A stretch of DNA of 64,000 bases, from assembly GCA_036877525.1 (NCBI GenBank), contig JAZGTH010000059.1, forward strand, positions 7,689,501 to 7,753,500, in the 5' to 3' direction. This stretch comes from Chromobotia macracanthus (Eukaryota; Chordata; Actinopteri; Cypriniformes; Botiidae). The notes beneath the pieces were generated by a model. The model had not been told where the DNA came from. It did no database searches and saw only the letters and a program-made list of their open reading frames with translations. Shown here one piece after another: positions 57,801 to 61,198 of this stretch. Numbering within the stretch: the stretch's first letter is position 1; the number at the start of each line of letters is the position of its first letter. The position numbers were made by a program, and so were the translations under genes.

Positions 57801-58838
57801 CTCCATCACTGCCTGACGTGTGTGGATGACCCGTGAGGAAGATACGCAGATGATGAAATGTAGATGAACAGTCTGAGCTTATCGAATGTTAGGACAGTGA
57901 AAAACAACAACGTACAAACACCGAGCACTACATTCCTAAACAAAATATCGGAAATAAATGGTGGTGAATCTTGCATCAGTGGTTGTATAAACTGCTTAGA
58001 CTGGTCTTAAGTTAGTCATCTTAATTGCTTTCCGTAAGTCTTTTTTAAAGTCAGATACATGTAAAGGTAAACCAGTAAAACTTCAACCCAAAAAATAAGA
58101 CTGATTAAGCCCTAATTGCTAGTTGGTCAGACTAGTTCTTAAGACACAGTCTTAACTTAGCAGCTATGTTTATGTAACATGTCCCAAAGCCCTGATTAGA
58201 AGTCAACATATGCTGTATTTTTGTTTATGTTGTCTCTATCAGGTTTCTTAACCAGCAATGATCTATAAGTTCAGCTTCATCAAAAAGATCATGCTAGCAA
58301 TGCTACTGACTTCAATTAACTAACTCAACTAACTACAGTTCTCACTCATTTCGAGGAGAAAAAGAGTATGAATACCTTATTTACAGCTGTCTCTGAATAT
58401 TAAACTGAAATAAGTATTTTAACATCAAATGACACATATCACCTTTAACTAGTTTAACTTAGCCAAGCCACAAACCTCTCATAACTTAGTTTGAAGGCAG
58501 CTTCCACAACACTGCTGACAAGTGTATAACAGCAGATCCAATGAGAGAACAAAATGCCGCTGTAATATTCACAGGGGTGAGAGATAGCAGTATTCACCTT
58601 GAATAGAGATGACGGGGTGCTCCAGGCGGGTACACTCTGGCCTTGTGTGGGGGGCGGGGCTGGGAGCGGGGTCTGTGGGGACAGGTGGCTTCTGGGATAG
58701 TATAGCAGGAAATGGAAGAGTGATGAAACAGAGGATAAGGCCGGGCACAGCCAGGGAAGCCACGTCCCGTGGCAACACTGTCATGGTGACGGAGGCCGGC
58801 CTCTCCTCTAGCTGCCAAGGTGGGCCTCTAGAATGCAC
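1182..58838 (-). CDS. sema5b: sema5b (semaphorin-5B), 20 exons, 3' end outside the window
   Basis: Class 5 semaphorin: a type I membrane axon-guidance protein that acts at the cell surface. Class 5 members signal through plexin-A receptors, and their thrombospondin repeats bind proteoglycans (family knowledge). Twenty exons splice in frame (58598-58838, 49077-49176, 48640-48685, 35108-35170, 33768-33866, 33448-33661, 28881-29166, 23401-23536, 22667-22874, 22275-22482, 14611-14728, 14189-14370, 13086-13229, 12251-12398, 11283-11508, 8921-9133, 6971-7141, 3843-3977, 2092-2136, 1182-1387) to give 1045 codons from the ATG at 58784-58782. Layout: signal peptide, Sema domain (about residues 50-500), PSI (about 508-555), seven TSRs (about 556-960), membrane segment (about 980-1004), cytoplasmic tail. 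The assignment to 5B rather than 5A rests mainly on the tail (SQESAVIHP, TPNHLNYKG, NEKYTPMEFK) and on ATEW..DEDTRRSCQSKGKTE in exon 4. Teleosts may have two 5B copies; which one this is cannot be told. The terminal coding exon and 3' UTR are missing on the left. Confidence 0.95.
1388..2091 (-). other. sema5b intron 19
   Basis: 704 bp. About 1560-1800 is relatively GC-rich and repeat-free. Open frames here are not supported by any recognisable protein. Confidence 0.85.
2092..2136 (-). CDS. sema5b: sema5b exon 19: 45-bp juxtamembrane mini-exon
   Basis: Fifteen codons, phase 1 to 1: AILPASSYEKDQQCG, aligning with the human VILPASSMEEATDCA between TSR7 and the membrane segment. Acceptor TTCACAG (2137-2143), perfect donor GTAAGT (2091-2086). 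A nearer TTCCAG inside the exon also fits AG but would drop the conserved ILP and is less likely. Confidence 0.85.
2137..3842 (-). other. sema5b intron 18
   Basis: 1.7 kb. One forward CAGCTAAC element (2191-2490). The rest is AT-rich unique-looking sequence with no recognised feature. Confidence 0.85.
2191..2490 (+). mobile_element. CAGCTAAC-family short element
   Basis: CCAGCTCACAATGTCAGG start, then GTTGTAAGAATGTTTCCCTA and ATTAAGTAAC; the right end is diverged. Confidence 0.78.
3843..3977 (-). CDS. sema5b: sema5b exon 18: thrombospondin repeat 7
   Basis: 135 bp, phase 1 to 1. GGWMAWSEWSECDNSGLQLR, SRVCGAQSTPCVGNSTQHRD, CNEIP. WxxWSEW is kept. The CSxxC core is absent, as in human 5B (CTDDGAQSRSRHC). 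NST is a potential glycosylation site. Acceptor GTGCAG, donor GTGAGA. Confidence 0.94.
4480..4782 (+). mobile_element. CAGCTAAC-family short element
   Basis: Nearly full family order, from GTAAGAACATTTCCCTAATG to GCCAACATTATGAGAACATT. The left terminus is lost. Confidence 0.85.
5190..5466 (-). mobile_element. CAGCTAAC-family short element
   Basis: Internal part in reverse: GTTCTCTCAAAGTTATCAAA, CATATATCAAAACG, ACTGGACGTTCTGAACGTTC. Both termini are missing. Confidence 0.83.
6971..7141 (-). CDS. sema5b: sema5b exon 17: thrombospondin repeat 6
   Basis: 171 bp, phase 1 to 1. VNGAWSCWSSWSQCSVPCGG, GHYQRTRTCTSPAPANGGDI, CIGLHTEEALCNTFTCD. Canonical WSxW and CGGG core, nearly identical to human 5A/5B over GLHTEEALC. 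Acceptor TGTGCAG, donor GTAAGA. Confidence 0.96.
7515..7605 (+). mobile_element. CAGCTAAC-family fragment
   Basis: CTAACAATTTTAGGCTGTAA to TTTGAATGTTCTAG: the left quarter only. Confidence 0.82.
8168..8421 (+). mobile_element. GCTGCAAT-family short element
   Basis: Ends GAAAGTTGCGTATTGCAGCT TT. The core TTTCCCAGGAAATGTCAGTT is shared with the other five copies. Confidence 0.8.
8921..9133 (-). CDS. sema5b: sema5b exon 16: thrombospondin repeat 5
   Basis: 213 bp, phase 1 to 1. SLIEELLRAPGVRLTGSGWS, SWETWSACTQECAKGYRTRK, RTCTSTEGKSAPTSCRGSPV, EYQDCNPQPCP. The link SLIEELLR matches the human ALVEDLLR. The stretch after RTC is unlike the human NPEPRNGGLPC, so this is the most diverged repeat. 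Acceptor TTACAG, donor GTAACA. Confidence 0.94.
9676..9785. repeat. palindrome cluster
   Basis: A perfect 18-bp stem (9676-9693 with 9699-9716, 5-base loop), then repeats of GTTCATCAAGTGATGAAC type, and a perfect 24-bp palindrome at 9744-9767 centred on CTGATCAG. Confidence 0.9.
10352..10640 (-). repeat. (CA)n-flanked dispersed repeat with telomere-like motif
   Basis: (CA)10 at 10352-10372, then CTAACCCTAACCC (10452-10464), GGATGTCCCCAAAAGGAGGT TTTG, and a second short CA tract (10629-10641). A related repeat lies inverted at 30455-30712. Confidence 0.7.
11283..11508 (-). CDS. sema5b: sema5b exon 15: atypical thrombospondin repeat 4
   Basis: 226 bp, phase 0 to 1. EYQACNLESCPEVRRNTPWT, PWVPVNITQGGARQEQRVRY, ICRAQLADPHELQLGKRKVE, TRYCPNDGTVTCETD. 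This is the degenerate class 5 repeat that lacks the CSxxC core, with a conserved NIT sequon. Acceptor CTGCAG, donor GTGAGT. Confidence 0.95.
11509..12250 (-). other. sema5b intron 14
   Basis: 742 bp. A tRNA-derived SINE tail (about 11985-12097) is the only recognised feature. Confidence 0.85.
11985..12097 (+). mobile_element. SINE 3' tail fragment
   Basis: TTGCTTTCGATAAAAGCATC TGCC and ATAAACGTGAATGTAAAC match the shared SINE tail; no head. Confidence 0.7.
12251..12398 (-). CDS. sema5b: sema5b exon 14: thrombospondin repeat 3
   Basis: 148 bp, phase 2 to 0. FCNEKVSCPQPVFWSSWLPW, SKCSAECGGGVHSRSRNCEN, GNSCPGCAL. Glu precedes the second Cys (CSAEC), so the usual O-fucose Ser/Thr is missing, as in human 5B (CSSNC). 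Acceptor GCGCAG, donor GTATGT. Confidence 0.95.
12399..13085 (-). other. sema5b intron 13
   Basis: 687 bp. A GCTGCAAT-family element (12551-12760) occupies about a third; the rest is AT-rich with nothing recognised. Confidence 0.85.
12551..12760 (+). mobile_element. GCTGCAAT-family short element
   Basis: TTTAAAGCTGCTACAGTTAC to GACAAAGTTACAGATAAAG, with the shared core at 12664-12692. Confidence 0.8.
13086..13229 (-). CDS. sema5b: sema5b exon 13: thrombospondin repeat 2
   Basis: 144 bp, phase 2 to 2. NGGWTPWSSWGQCSTSCEIG, FEVRQRSCNNPSPRHGGRVC, VGQSREQR. Canonical WxxWxxW and a CxxSCxxG O-fucosylation consensus. The residue after the second Cys is Glu where human 5A and 5B have Gly. Acceptor CTGCAG, donor GTATCA. 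Confidence 0.95.
13230..14188 (-). other. sema5b intron 12, GC-AG type
   Basis: 959 bp. Begins (minus strand) GCAAGT at 14188-14183 and ends CTGCAG at 13235-13230. The internal open frames at 13251-13652 on both strands match nothing I recognise. Confidence 0.85.
14189..14370 (-). CDS. sema5b: sema5b exon 12: thrombospondin repeat 1
   Basis: 182 bp, phase 0 to 2. LRNQTTDGAYGPWAPWQPCS, HDDGEGTSTCLCRSRVCDSP, PPRCGGKNCDGPTIEVSNCS. GPWAPW is a WxxW motif of the kind C-mannosylated in TSRs. Acceptor TTCCAG. The exon ends TCAAG followed by GCAAGT (14188-14183), a GC rather than GT donor. The phase and the next exon (R-NGGW) support this junction. Confidence 0.94.
14611..14728 (-). CDS. sema5b: sema5b exon 11: PSI domain
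   Basis: 118 bp, phase 2 to 0. LMCLEARDPYCGWDRKQRRC then TTIEDSSNMSQWFQNITACP. DPYCGWD is the plexin-semaphorin-integrin hallmark; NMS and NIT are potential glycosylation sites. Acceptor TTCTAG, donor GTAAGA. It follows a 7.5-kb intron. Confidence 0.96.
14824..15098 (-). mobile_element. GCTGCAAT-family short element, reverse
   Basis: TTAAAGCTGCAATCCAGAAC and AGTTACAGATTGCAGCTTTA form the terminal inverted repeats; the core is reversed relative to the other copies. Confidence 0.87.
16045..16210 (+). repeat. dispersed fish repeat fragment
   Basis: CGTCATTCCAAACATGTACG, GAACACAAAAGAAGATATTT TGAAG, TTGACTTCCATTGTATGGAC and TCTCAAAATATCTTC are the usual landmarks of a common foldback repeat in cyprinids; the right arm is missing. 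Confidence 0.7.
17505..17567. repeat. (GA)n microsatellite
   Basis: Uninterrupted GA dinucleotides over 63 bp. Confidence 0.97.
17979..18068. repeat. 45-bp tandem duplication
   Basis: Two 45-bp copies beginning AAAAACATTATTATTAGCCA, differing at one or two bases. Confidence 0.9.
19390..19715 (-). mobile_element. CAGCTAAC-family short element
   Basis: Reverse orientation, from GAACGTTCTCAGAACATTGG to ACGTTAGCTGGGC; nearly complete. Confidence 0.88.
21691..21955 (-). mobile_element. CAGCTAAC-family short element
   Basis: Starts CACAGGGAACATTCTCACTG; ends diverged near ACATAACTAAACT. Confidence 0.82.
22275..22482 (-). CDS. sema5b: sema5b exon 10: end of Sema domain
   Basis: 208 bp, phase 1 to 2. 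EYGTILKALATTNKSLQGCY, LEEMQLFPPGAREPILSLQI, LHGDRTLFVGLNDRVLKIPL, ARCTSYKTE. The last Cys opens the PSI domain. Acceptor TTATCAG, donor GTGAGT. The intron to exon 9 is only 184 bp. Confidence 0.95.
22667..22874 (-). CDS. sema5b: sema5b exon 9: Sema domain
   Basis: 208 bp, phase 0 to 1. CGTIDEEGPNEGLTERSLQD, AQRLFLMNDVVQPISVDPLV, WQDNVRFSKLVVDIVQGQDT, LHHVMYIGT. The human N-glycosylation site NLTER is NEGLTER here, so the sequon is lost. Acceptor TTACCAG, donor GTAACT. Confidence 0.95.
22875..23400 (-). other. sema5b intron 8
   Basis: 526 bp, about half of it an HE1-like SINE (22938-23205). Confidence 0.85.
22938..23205 (+). mobile_element. HE1-like tRNA-derived SINE
   Basis: GGGGCAGTCGTGGCTTAATG GTTAG (A box), AACCCAAAGGTTGCAAACTC (decayed B box), GAGGTGCCCTTGAG, GGGTTAAAGGCAGAGGTCAC and CGTCACTTTCACTT: the expected order for the HE1 SINE of zebrafish and other fishes, with an internal deletion. 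Confidence 0.85.
23401..23536 (-). CDS. sema5b: sema5b exon 8: Sema domain
   Basis: 136 bp, phase 2 to 0. NSIAASAVCAYNLSAITQAF then NGPFRSQENPRSTWLPTPNP and IPNFQ. Acceptor ACGCAG, donor GTGCGT. Human SEMA5B reads FRYQENPRAAW at the matching position. The open frame at 23343-23548 is a different frame over this exon. Confidence 0.95.
24174..24194. repeat. (AACT)n short tandem repeat
   Basis: Five AACT-type units in a row. Confidence 0.9.
25551..25856 (-). mobile_element. CAGCTAAC-family short element
   Basis: GGTCTCAGAACGTTGGCTAA to ACTTAAATTGTTAGGTGGG, reverse orientation. Confidence 0.87.
25955..26200 (+). pseudogene. Tc1-type transposase relic
   Basis: Conceptual reading PDLNIIESVWDYIKKQKQSR QPKSTE, a stop, then LQDA, another stop, and NSFLPTTLKN matches the C-terminal end of Tc1-family transposases (SPDLNxIExxW, with the catalytic-region Glu). 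A frame change before PDLN and at least two in-frame stops show it is dead. No terminal repeats were identified. Confidence 0.8.
26800..27125 (+). mobile_element. CAGCTAAC-family element split by another MITE
   Basis: AACAATTTTAGGTTGTAAGA runs to CCCTA at 26833, is interrupted by 232 bp, and resumes TAATGTTTCCATTAAATTAC at 27066. The 3' half is missing. Confidence 0.85.
26834..27065. mobile_element. TA-flanked MITE nested in a CAGCTAAC element
   Basis: 232 bp bounded by CACTAAAAAAACTG and TTTTTTTACAGTG (imperfect terminal inverted repeats). The dinucleotide TA stands on both sides (26832-26833 and 27066-27067), and removing the insert plus one TA restores the family motif CCCTAATGTTTCC. TA duplication is typical of Tc1/mariner-type elements. 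Confidence 0.88.
28370..28585. repeat. GA-rich low-complexity tract
   Basis: GAGA-rich runs at 28386-28440 and 28566-28583 with purine-rich sequence between them on the plus strand. It explains the long open frame there. Confidence 0.85.
28584..28856 (-). mobile_element. CAGCTAAC-family element, deleted and split by a SINE
   Basis: TCTAACAGGAAATATTCTCA to TTCTTGGGTAG, then an inserted SINE, then AAACTGGACAC and GGTTAGCTGGG. It ends 24 bp from the donor of sema5b exon 7. Confidence 0.8.
28668..28812 (-). mobile_element. tRNA-derived SINE, nested
   Basis: Reads in reverse from the tail (TATCTGGCAGATGCTTTCAT) to an RNA polymerase III-type head (GCTCTACCAAATGAAC; B-box-like AATCGAAACC). Confidence 0.8.
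28881..29166 (-). CDS. sema5b: sema5b exon 7: Sema domain core
   Basis: 286 bp, phase 1 to 2, residues about 237-332. Reads EPHFISAYDVGLFTFFFLRE, NAVEHDCGKTVYSRVARVCK, NDIGGRFLLEDTWTTFTKAR, LNCSRSGEIPFYYNELQST and ends IYGIFTTNV. This is the family signature for the extrusion region of the propeller. Acceptor TTTTAG, perfect donor GTAAGT (28880-28875). A truncated CAGCTAAC element lies 24 bp past the donor. Confidence 0.97.
29681..29998 (+). mobile_element. CAGCTAAC-family short element
   Basis: CCTAGCTCACTATTTTTG start, ends TTCTGAGAACATTTCCTGTC AGCTGGG; about full length. Confidence 0.87.
30126..30195. repeat. 38-bp tandem duplication
   Basis: TCCATGGCTTCTTCAGATTA occurs at 30132 and again 38 bp later. 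Confidence 0.88.
30455..30712 (+). repeat. (GT)n-flanked dispersed repeat with telomere-like motif
   Basis: (GT)n at 30461-30476, GGTTTACAAGGACAAAAATG, then GGTTAAGGGTTAGGTTAAGG (30597-30616) and a second GT tract near 30699. Confidence 0.65.
31565..32045 (-). mobile_element. tRNA-derived SINE split by a CAGCTAAC element
   Basis: The reverse SINE tail (TTTGGCAGCCGTTTTCATCC) breaks at 31631, and the remainder (CCTGGGACTCAAACCTAAGA, ending near a GAGCT head) resumes after 31972. Confidence 0.78.
31632..31972 (+). mobile_element. CAGCTAAC-family element nested in a SINE
   Basis: CCCAGCTAGCAATTTAAGGT to CTATTAACTGGG; full length with both termini. Confidence 0.86.
32595..32752 (+). mobile_element. 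tRNA-derived SINE
   Basis: A-box-like TAGTTCAGTTGGTAGAGC, B-box-like GGGTTTGATTACC, tail TTGCTTTGGATAAAAGCGTC TGCCAAATGC. The most complete copy in the window. Confidence 0.85.
33048..33413 (+). mobile_element. CAGCTAAC-family short element, full length
   Basis: CCCAGCTAACAATTTTAGTT to TCTATTAACTGGG. It ends 34 bp from the exon 6 splice donor. Confidence 0.9.
33448..33661 (-). CDS. sema5b: sema5b exon 6: Sema domain
   Basis: 214 bp, phase 0 to 1. Starts AGNMSRVLERINGVARCPYD, then PRHNSTAVV, GELYAATVIDFSGRDPVIYR and LRTAQYNSKWLN. These are the most conserved class 5 Sema blades, and INGVARC favours 5B over 5A (ISGMARC). Acceptor CTTTTAG, donor GTACAT. A CAGCTAAC element ends 34 bp into the downstream intron (33413). 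Confidence 0.96.
33768..33866 (-). CDS. sema5b: sema5b exon 5: Sema domain
   Basis: 99 bp, 33 codons, phase 0 to 0. Reads VECQNYIRVLLVNKTEVMTC followed by GTNAFQPLCITRE, the conserved semaphorin ECQNY.RV and CGTNAF.P.C motifs with their disulfide cysteines. NKT is a potential N-glycosylation site. Acceptor CTTGCAG, donor GTAGCC. Only 106 bp separate it from exon 6. Confidence 0.95.
33867..35107 (-). other. sema5b intron 4
   Basis: 1.24 kb of AT-rich sequence. I recognise no repeat family or other feature in it. Confidence 0.85.
35108..35170 (-). CDS. sema5b: sema5b exon 4: 63-bp mini-exon of the Sema domain
   Basis: Twenty-one codons, phase 0 to 0: ATEWGPDEDTRRSCQSKGKT plus a final E. It closely follows the human SEMA5B segment ATEW...EDTRRSCQSKGKTE, and differs from the 5A version. 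Acceptor TTCCTAG, donor GTAACT. A 165-codon open frame at 34752-35249 is a different frame over this exon and is not a gene. Confidence 0.93.
35622..35850 (-). mobile_element. CAGCTAAC-family short element
   Basis: CTCAGCTAACAGGGAACATT to AGCAATAATGTTAATATAAT; the far end is lost. Confidence 0.85.
36597..36762 (+). mobile_element. CAGCTAAC-family fragment (right half)
   Basis: TTTTGTAATGTTTTTAAAAC to GTTAGCCAACGTTCTGAGG and CCCTGTTAGCTCGCTGG. Confidence 0.82.
37564..37842 (+). mobile_element. GCTGCAAT-family short element
   Basis: TAAAGCTGCAACCCACAACT start; right end AGAAGTTGCGTAGAGTGCAG is diverged. Confidence 0.85.
38306..38619 (+). mobile_element. CAGCTAAC-family short element, full length
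   Basis: CCCAGCTAACAATTTTAGGT to GTTCCCTGTTAGCTGGGA; both terminal inverted repeats are intact (CATCCCAGCTAACA). Confidence 0.92.
39665..39900. promoter_or_regulatory. candidate intronic enhancer, unproven
   Basis: Unique-looking block in intron 3 with an exact POU octamer ATTTGCAT (39736-39743), a homeodomain-type GATTAAAG (39763) and a GC-box-like CCGCCC (39782). This is motif content only; conservation cannot be judged here. Confidence 0.25.
40398..40677 (+). mobile_element. CAGCTAAC-family short element
   Basis: ACCCAGCCGACAAATTTAGG to TTCCCTGCTAGCTGGGT; some loss before the right end. Confidence 0.88.
42420..42565. repeat. decayed GTTGCTAGG minisatellite-like tract
   Basis: GGTTGCTAGGGTGTTGCTAT GGTGTTGCC with degenerate units upstream. 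A related tract lies at 44960-45110. Confidence 0.65.
43458..43564 (+). mobile_element. CAGCTAAC-family element, internally deleted
   Basis: Both ends present (CAACTAACAATTTTAGGTTG; AACGTTCCCTATTAGCTGG) in only 107 bp. Confidence 0.87.
43786..43836 (+). mobile_element. SINE 3' tail fragment
   Basis: CACTTTGGATAAAAGTGCCT GCTAAATGCCTAAATGTAAA: shared SINE tail only. Confidence 0.72.
44960..45110. repeat. decayed GTTGC/GGTTACT minisatellite-like tract
   Basis: Units such as TTGCCATGTGGTTACTGAGT, TTGCTATGCAG and TTGCCACGTGGTTACTGG at roughly 20-50 bp spacing. Confidence 0.65.
45411..45712 (+). mobile_element. CAGCTAAC-family short element
   Basis: TTCCCAGCGAACAATCTTAG to GTTCTCTGTTAGCGGGG. Confidence 0.88.
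47871..48137 (+). mobile_element. GCTGCAAT-family short element
   Basis: AAAGCTGCCATCCAGAACAT to AAAGCTACGGATTGCAGCTT TA. Confidence 0.87.
48640..48685 (-). CDS. sema5b: sema5b exon 3: 46-bp mini-exon of the Sema domain
   Basis: Completes the Arg codon and reads NYLFRLNLNNISLIQ, which continues VGAR-NYLFRL from exon 2. Acceptor CTGCAG, donor GTAAGA, phase 2 to 0. NIS is a potential N-glycosylation site. The intron to exon 2 is 391 bp. Confidence 0.92.
48686..49076 (-). other. sema5b intron 2
   Basis: 391 bp, AT-rich, nothing recognised. Confidence 0.88.
49077..49176 (-). CDS. sema5b: sema5b exon 2: start of Sema domain
   Basis: 100 bp, phase 1 to 2. Codes ALNPLISKFSHPGVRDYSQL, then TLDLTRNELIVGAR, the first Sema propeller strands (compare the family's DFSQL..D....L.VGARN). 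Acceptor TTCCAG, donor GTAAAA. Residues about 63-96. Confidence 0.92.
50705..50882. mobile_element. foldback (palindromic) short element
   Basis: AGGGCCAGAGTCCTCCAGAG near the left end and CTCTGCAGGACTCTGGCCCT near the right end are inverted repeats with one mismatch; AACACACCTG and CAGGTGTGTT pair further in. It resembles a dispersed cyprinid foldback repeat. Confidence 0.8.
51521..51742. repeat. 40-bp minisatellite
   Basis: Four 40-bp units (51521, 51561, 51601, 51641), each beginning G(T/C)TTGTATA and ending GGAT, then two 31-bp units with a shared internal deletion (51681, 51712) and the start of a seventh. Confidence 0.92.
51772..51810. repeat. (TA)n(GA)n microsatellite
   Basis: TATATATATA followed by GAGAGAGAGA; an inverted minisatellite unit follows at 51820-51856. 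Confidence 0.9.
52871..53187 (+). mobile_element. CAGCTAAC-family short element
   Basis: AGTTGTAAGAATATTTCCCA to ATGTTCCCTGTTAGCTGGGT; the left terminus is decayed. Confidence 0.87.
54405..54740 (-). mobile_element. CAGCTAAC-family short element
   Basis: ATCAGGGAACATTCTTAGAA to CTGAAATTGTTAGCTGG. It holds a local duplication of the motif AAAGTTCTGGCA. Confidence 0.88.
55255..55400 (-). mobile_element. tRNA-derived SINE
   Basis: Reverse copy: decayed tail near 55262, CCCCAGGACTCAAAGCCATG (B-box side) and a GGCTCTACCACA head. Confidence 0.78.
56333..56659 (+). mobile_element. CAGCTAAC-family short element
   Basis: CAGCTAACAATTTCAGATTG to GAATGTTCCTTGTTAGCTGG. Confidence 0.9.
57319..57590 (+). 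mobile_element. GCTGCAAT-family short element, full length
   Basis: AAAGCTGCAATCTGCAACTT and AAGTTACAGATTGCAGCTTT are terminal inverted repeats differing at about one base. Confidence 0.9.
58598..58838 (-). CDS. sema5b: sema5b exon 1: 5' UTR end, start codon, signal peptide
   Basis: The ATG at 58784-58782 sits in a strong context (GTCACCATGA). Bases 58785-58838 are 5' UTR without an upstream ATG. It codes residues 1-62 plus one base: MTVLPRDVASLAVPGLILCF begins a hydrophobic signal peptide, followed by a Pro-rich linker (QKPPVPTDPAPSPAP) and ECTRLEHPVIS, the start of the mature semaphorin. The acceptor CCAACAG lies at 58839-58845 behind a (CT)n tract; the donor is GTGAAT (58597-58592), phase 1. 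An in-frame GTG at 58838 is only UTR read-through. The acceptor means an upstream non-coding exon exists. Confidence 0.88.
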
Positions 58839-59549
58839 CTGTTGGGAGAGAGAGAGAGAGAAAGAGAGATAATATAAACATTAAAGTCTACATATTAGTC
58901 CACATACAAGTCTATTTCGTCTATATGTTTCATTCATTTCCTACATCTGTACAATGTAGAATCTCTGGCAATATTTTTCATCATTCTTTACAGTGTAAAT
59001 AAAGATTTGTTGATTCTGAGATAAAGAGAGACTGAGAGAAAAAAGGAAAGCAGAAGAAGAAAGACAAGACTTTTGATAAAGTCTTGTCTTTAATAAAGAG
59101 CAGAACTTTTGATGAGAAAAGAACTAAAGGGGTCATATCATGAACAACTGAACTTTCTTTGATCTTTCAAAGTCAAGTTTTGTGTGCTATGCAGACTAGC
59201 TGGTGACTAAAACAGCCTTTCAGCTACTGATGCCAATATCTTGAGATCAGTGTGGCTGATATAAAGTGACAACAAAAAATATGACAACAGAGAAAGTTGT
59301 ATCCACAAGCTCTTGATAGATTTTGAAAGAAGGTTCCATTATTCCAGTTCAATAATAATGCAAGTAAAAATCTTTCTCCACATAACAGCATATGAAACAC
59401 GGAATATCATACAAATTACTTGTCATCGGAAAACTGACCTGTCACATGCACTTAAACACAGAATAAGAGTGAGGAACACGTAAAACTAAACTGCGTTTTG
59501 GTGAAAAAAATATTGAATGTCATGTAAACTAGTTTGGTTAAAAGCATAC

Positions 59550-59862
59550 ACAGCTAACAATTTTTGGTTGTATGAATGCTTCCCTAACGTTTCCAATAAG
59601 TAATAAAAATGTTATTTTTCAAAGTTTTAGTAAAGGTCAAAACGTCCAGTGTTTTAGACGCTGTAATAATCAATTAATTAATTAAGAAAATTTTTAAAAT
59701 TCTGTAACATTTTTAAAAAGGGCTACTAACAACTTAAGAATAACACTTTGATATTTTTGATATACAACAATAAAAAAGTTCTACTAACGTTACTGCAAGA
59801 ACATTTTTGATAACTTTAAGAGAACTTTGAAAGAATGTTCTGAGAATGTTTCTTGTTAGTTG
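59550..59862 (+). mobile_element. CAGCTAAC-family short element
   Basis: ACAGCTAACAATTTTTGGTT to GAATGTTTCTTGTTAGTTGG. Confidence 0.89.
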
Positions 59863-61043
59863 GGTGTTCGGACGAACTTTTTACATCAAAGGTATTTGGG
59901 AAATATAAAGCTGGATCTTCCTGCTTCTGGATCAGCACGATTACAGTGATATAATACTGGTAGAGCACATCGGTCAATATTCACATTCAGTAATTGAGAT
60001 GGCTTGGGCAGGAATCGAGGGTGGAGGTGGAGTTGTCAAAAGTTCCTGGAATAACTGGTGGCTCGGCCTGATCAGCATAAAAACCCCCTTAAGCAGTGGA
60101 GCACTTTCCTCTCCGTCAGCTGCGGAGGAGTTTTAATATCACGGCTGATCTTATTAGAGGTGAGTGGAGGCATGACATCTCTGTCTTTATTCAGAGCCGT
60201 CCCACTGCAGTCATATTACAACACGCTGCAGTTAGCTTAATCATCGCTCTCTGCTGTCTGTCGCTTTTCTCACTTGCCACGTTTGCTTGACGCTCGACTC
60301 ACACCACACAGAGCTTTAAGCAGTCGATGGTCTGCAGCAAGCAATTCTGTGGACCTAGGAGACAGAGCTTTAATTGGACGCCCACGTTCTGATAACACAC
60401 CGGAACCCAGTGTCCTTCAGGAACCCATTAGCAAGAATACGCTTCATTTCCCTAAACATCATGTCAGATTTAAGTAGCATTAAACAAAACAAGAATCTCA
60501 AAGTGTAGGGCCATATAGTCAACATTACAAAGCAAACATATCTGCTAAACATTCTCCAACAGATAAGCTGTACAAGAAATTCAAGCCTTATTTGTACCAA
60601 CTTGTGTCTCATCATAACCATAAACCCCTTTATTTATTTATTCCAGTCTTCCTGGAATACTAGGCTGTTTAATTATTATACTATTAACAGCATATGCTAC
60701 ATTATTATATAATTTACTGTAATCATAAAGTCTAAGTAAGATTTTTAACTTATGCAATTGGTTTAGACCACATCTACTGCTTTAAATAACATATGTCTGC
60801 AAAACAGACACAGGTTGCATACACACCGCAGCTGATTGCTGTAGTCACTCCTCCTTTACAGTAAGTGCTTTCTGTATGGTTATTTACTGTACGGGTTAAA
60901 CGGGTGCAATTGTTGGCATATATTTGTCATTGGCAGCTGCAAAACACCAAAACATTCCAATGACAACAATAATTTTCACTGTCTGTCGTCATGATTTAGG
61001 AAAGATAATTTAGGGCATTCATTGTTGCATTTCAATGCAGTTC

Positions 61044-61198
61044 TCAGCTAACAAGGAACATTGTCAAAATGTTGGCAAATGTTCTCTAGACGTTCATTCT
61101 TGCAGTAACCTTAGTTATATATCATATATATAAAAAACCTTATTTTTCTTAATTGTTATAAAAATTTTAAAATTGTTCAAAATTGTTAACTGGGTTGT
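61044..61198 (-). mobile_element. CAGCTAAC-family element, internally deleted
   Basis: CTCAGCTAACAAGGAACATT to AATTGTTAACTGGG in 155 bp. Confidence 0.84.

Larger units (their letters stand above)
49177..58597 (-). other. sema5b intron 1
   Basis: 9.4 kb. Foldback element 50705-50882, minisatellite 51521-51856, CAGCTAAC elements 52871-53187, 54405-54740 and 56333-56659, a SINE (55255-55400) and a GCTGCAAT element 57319-57590. 49200-50700, 53200-54400 and 57700-58560 show nothing recognised. A 94-codon frame at 56033-56317 matches nothing I know. Confidence 0.85.
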
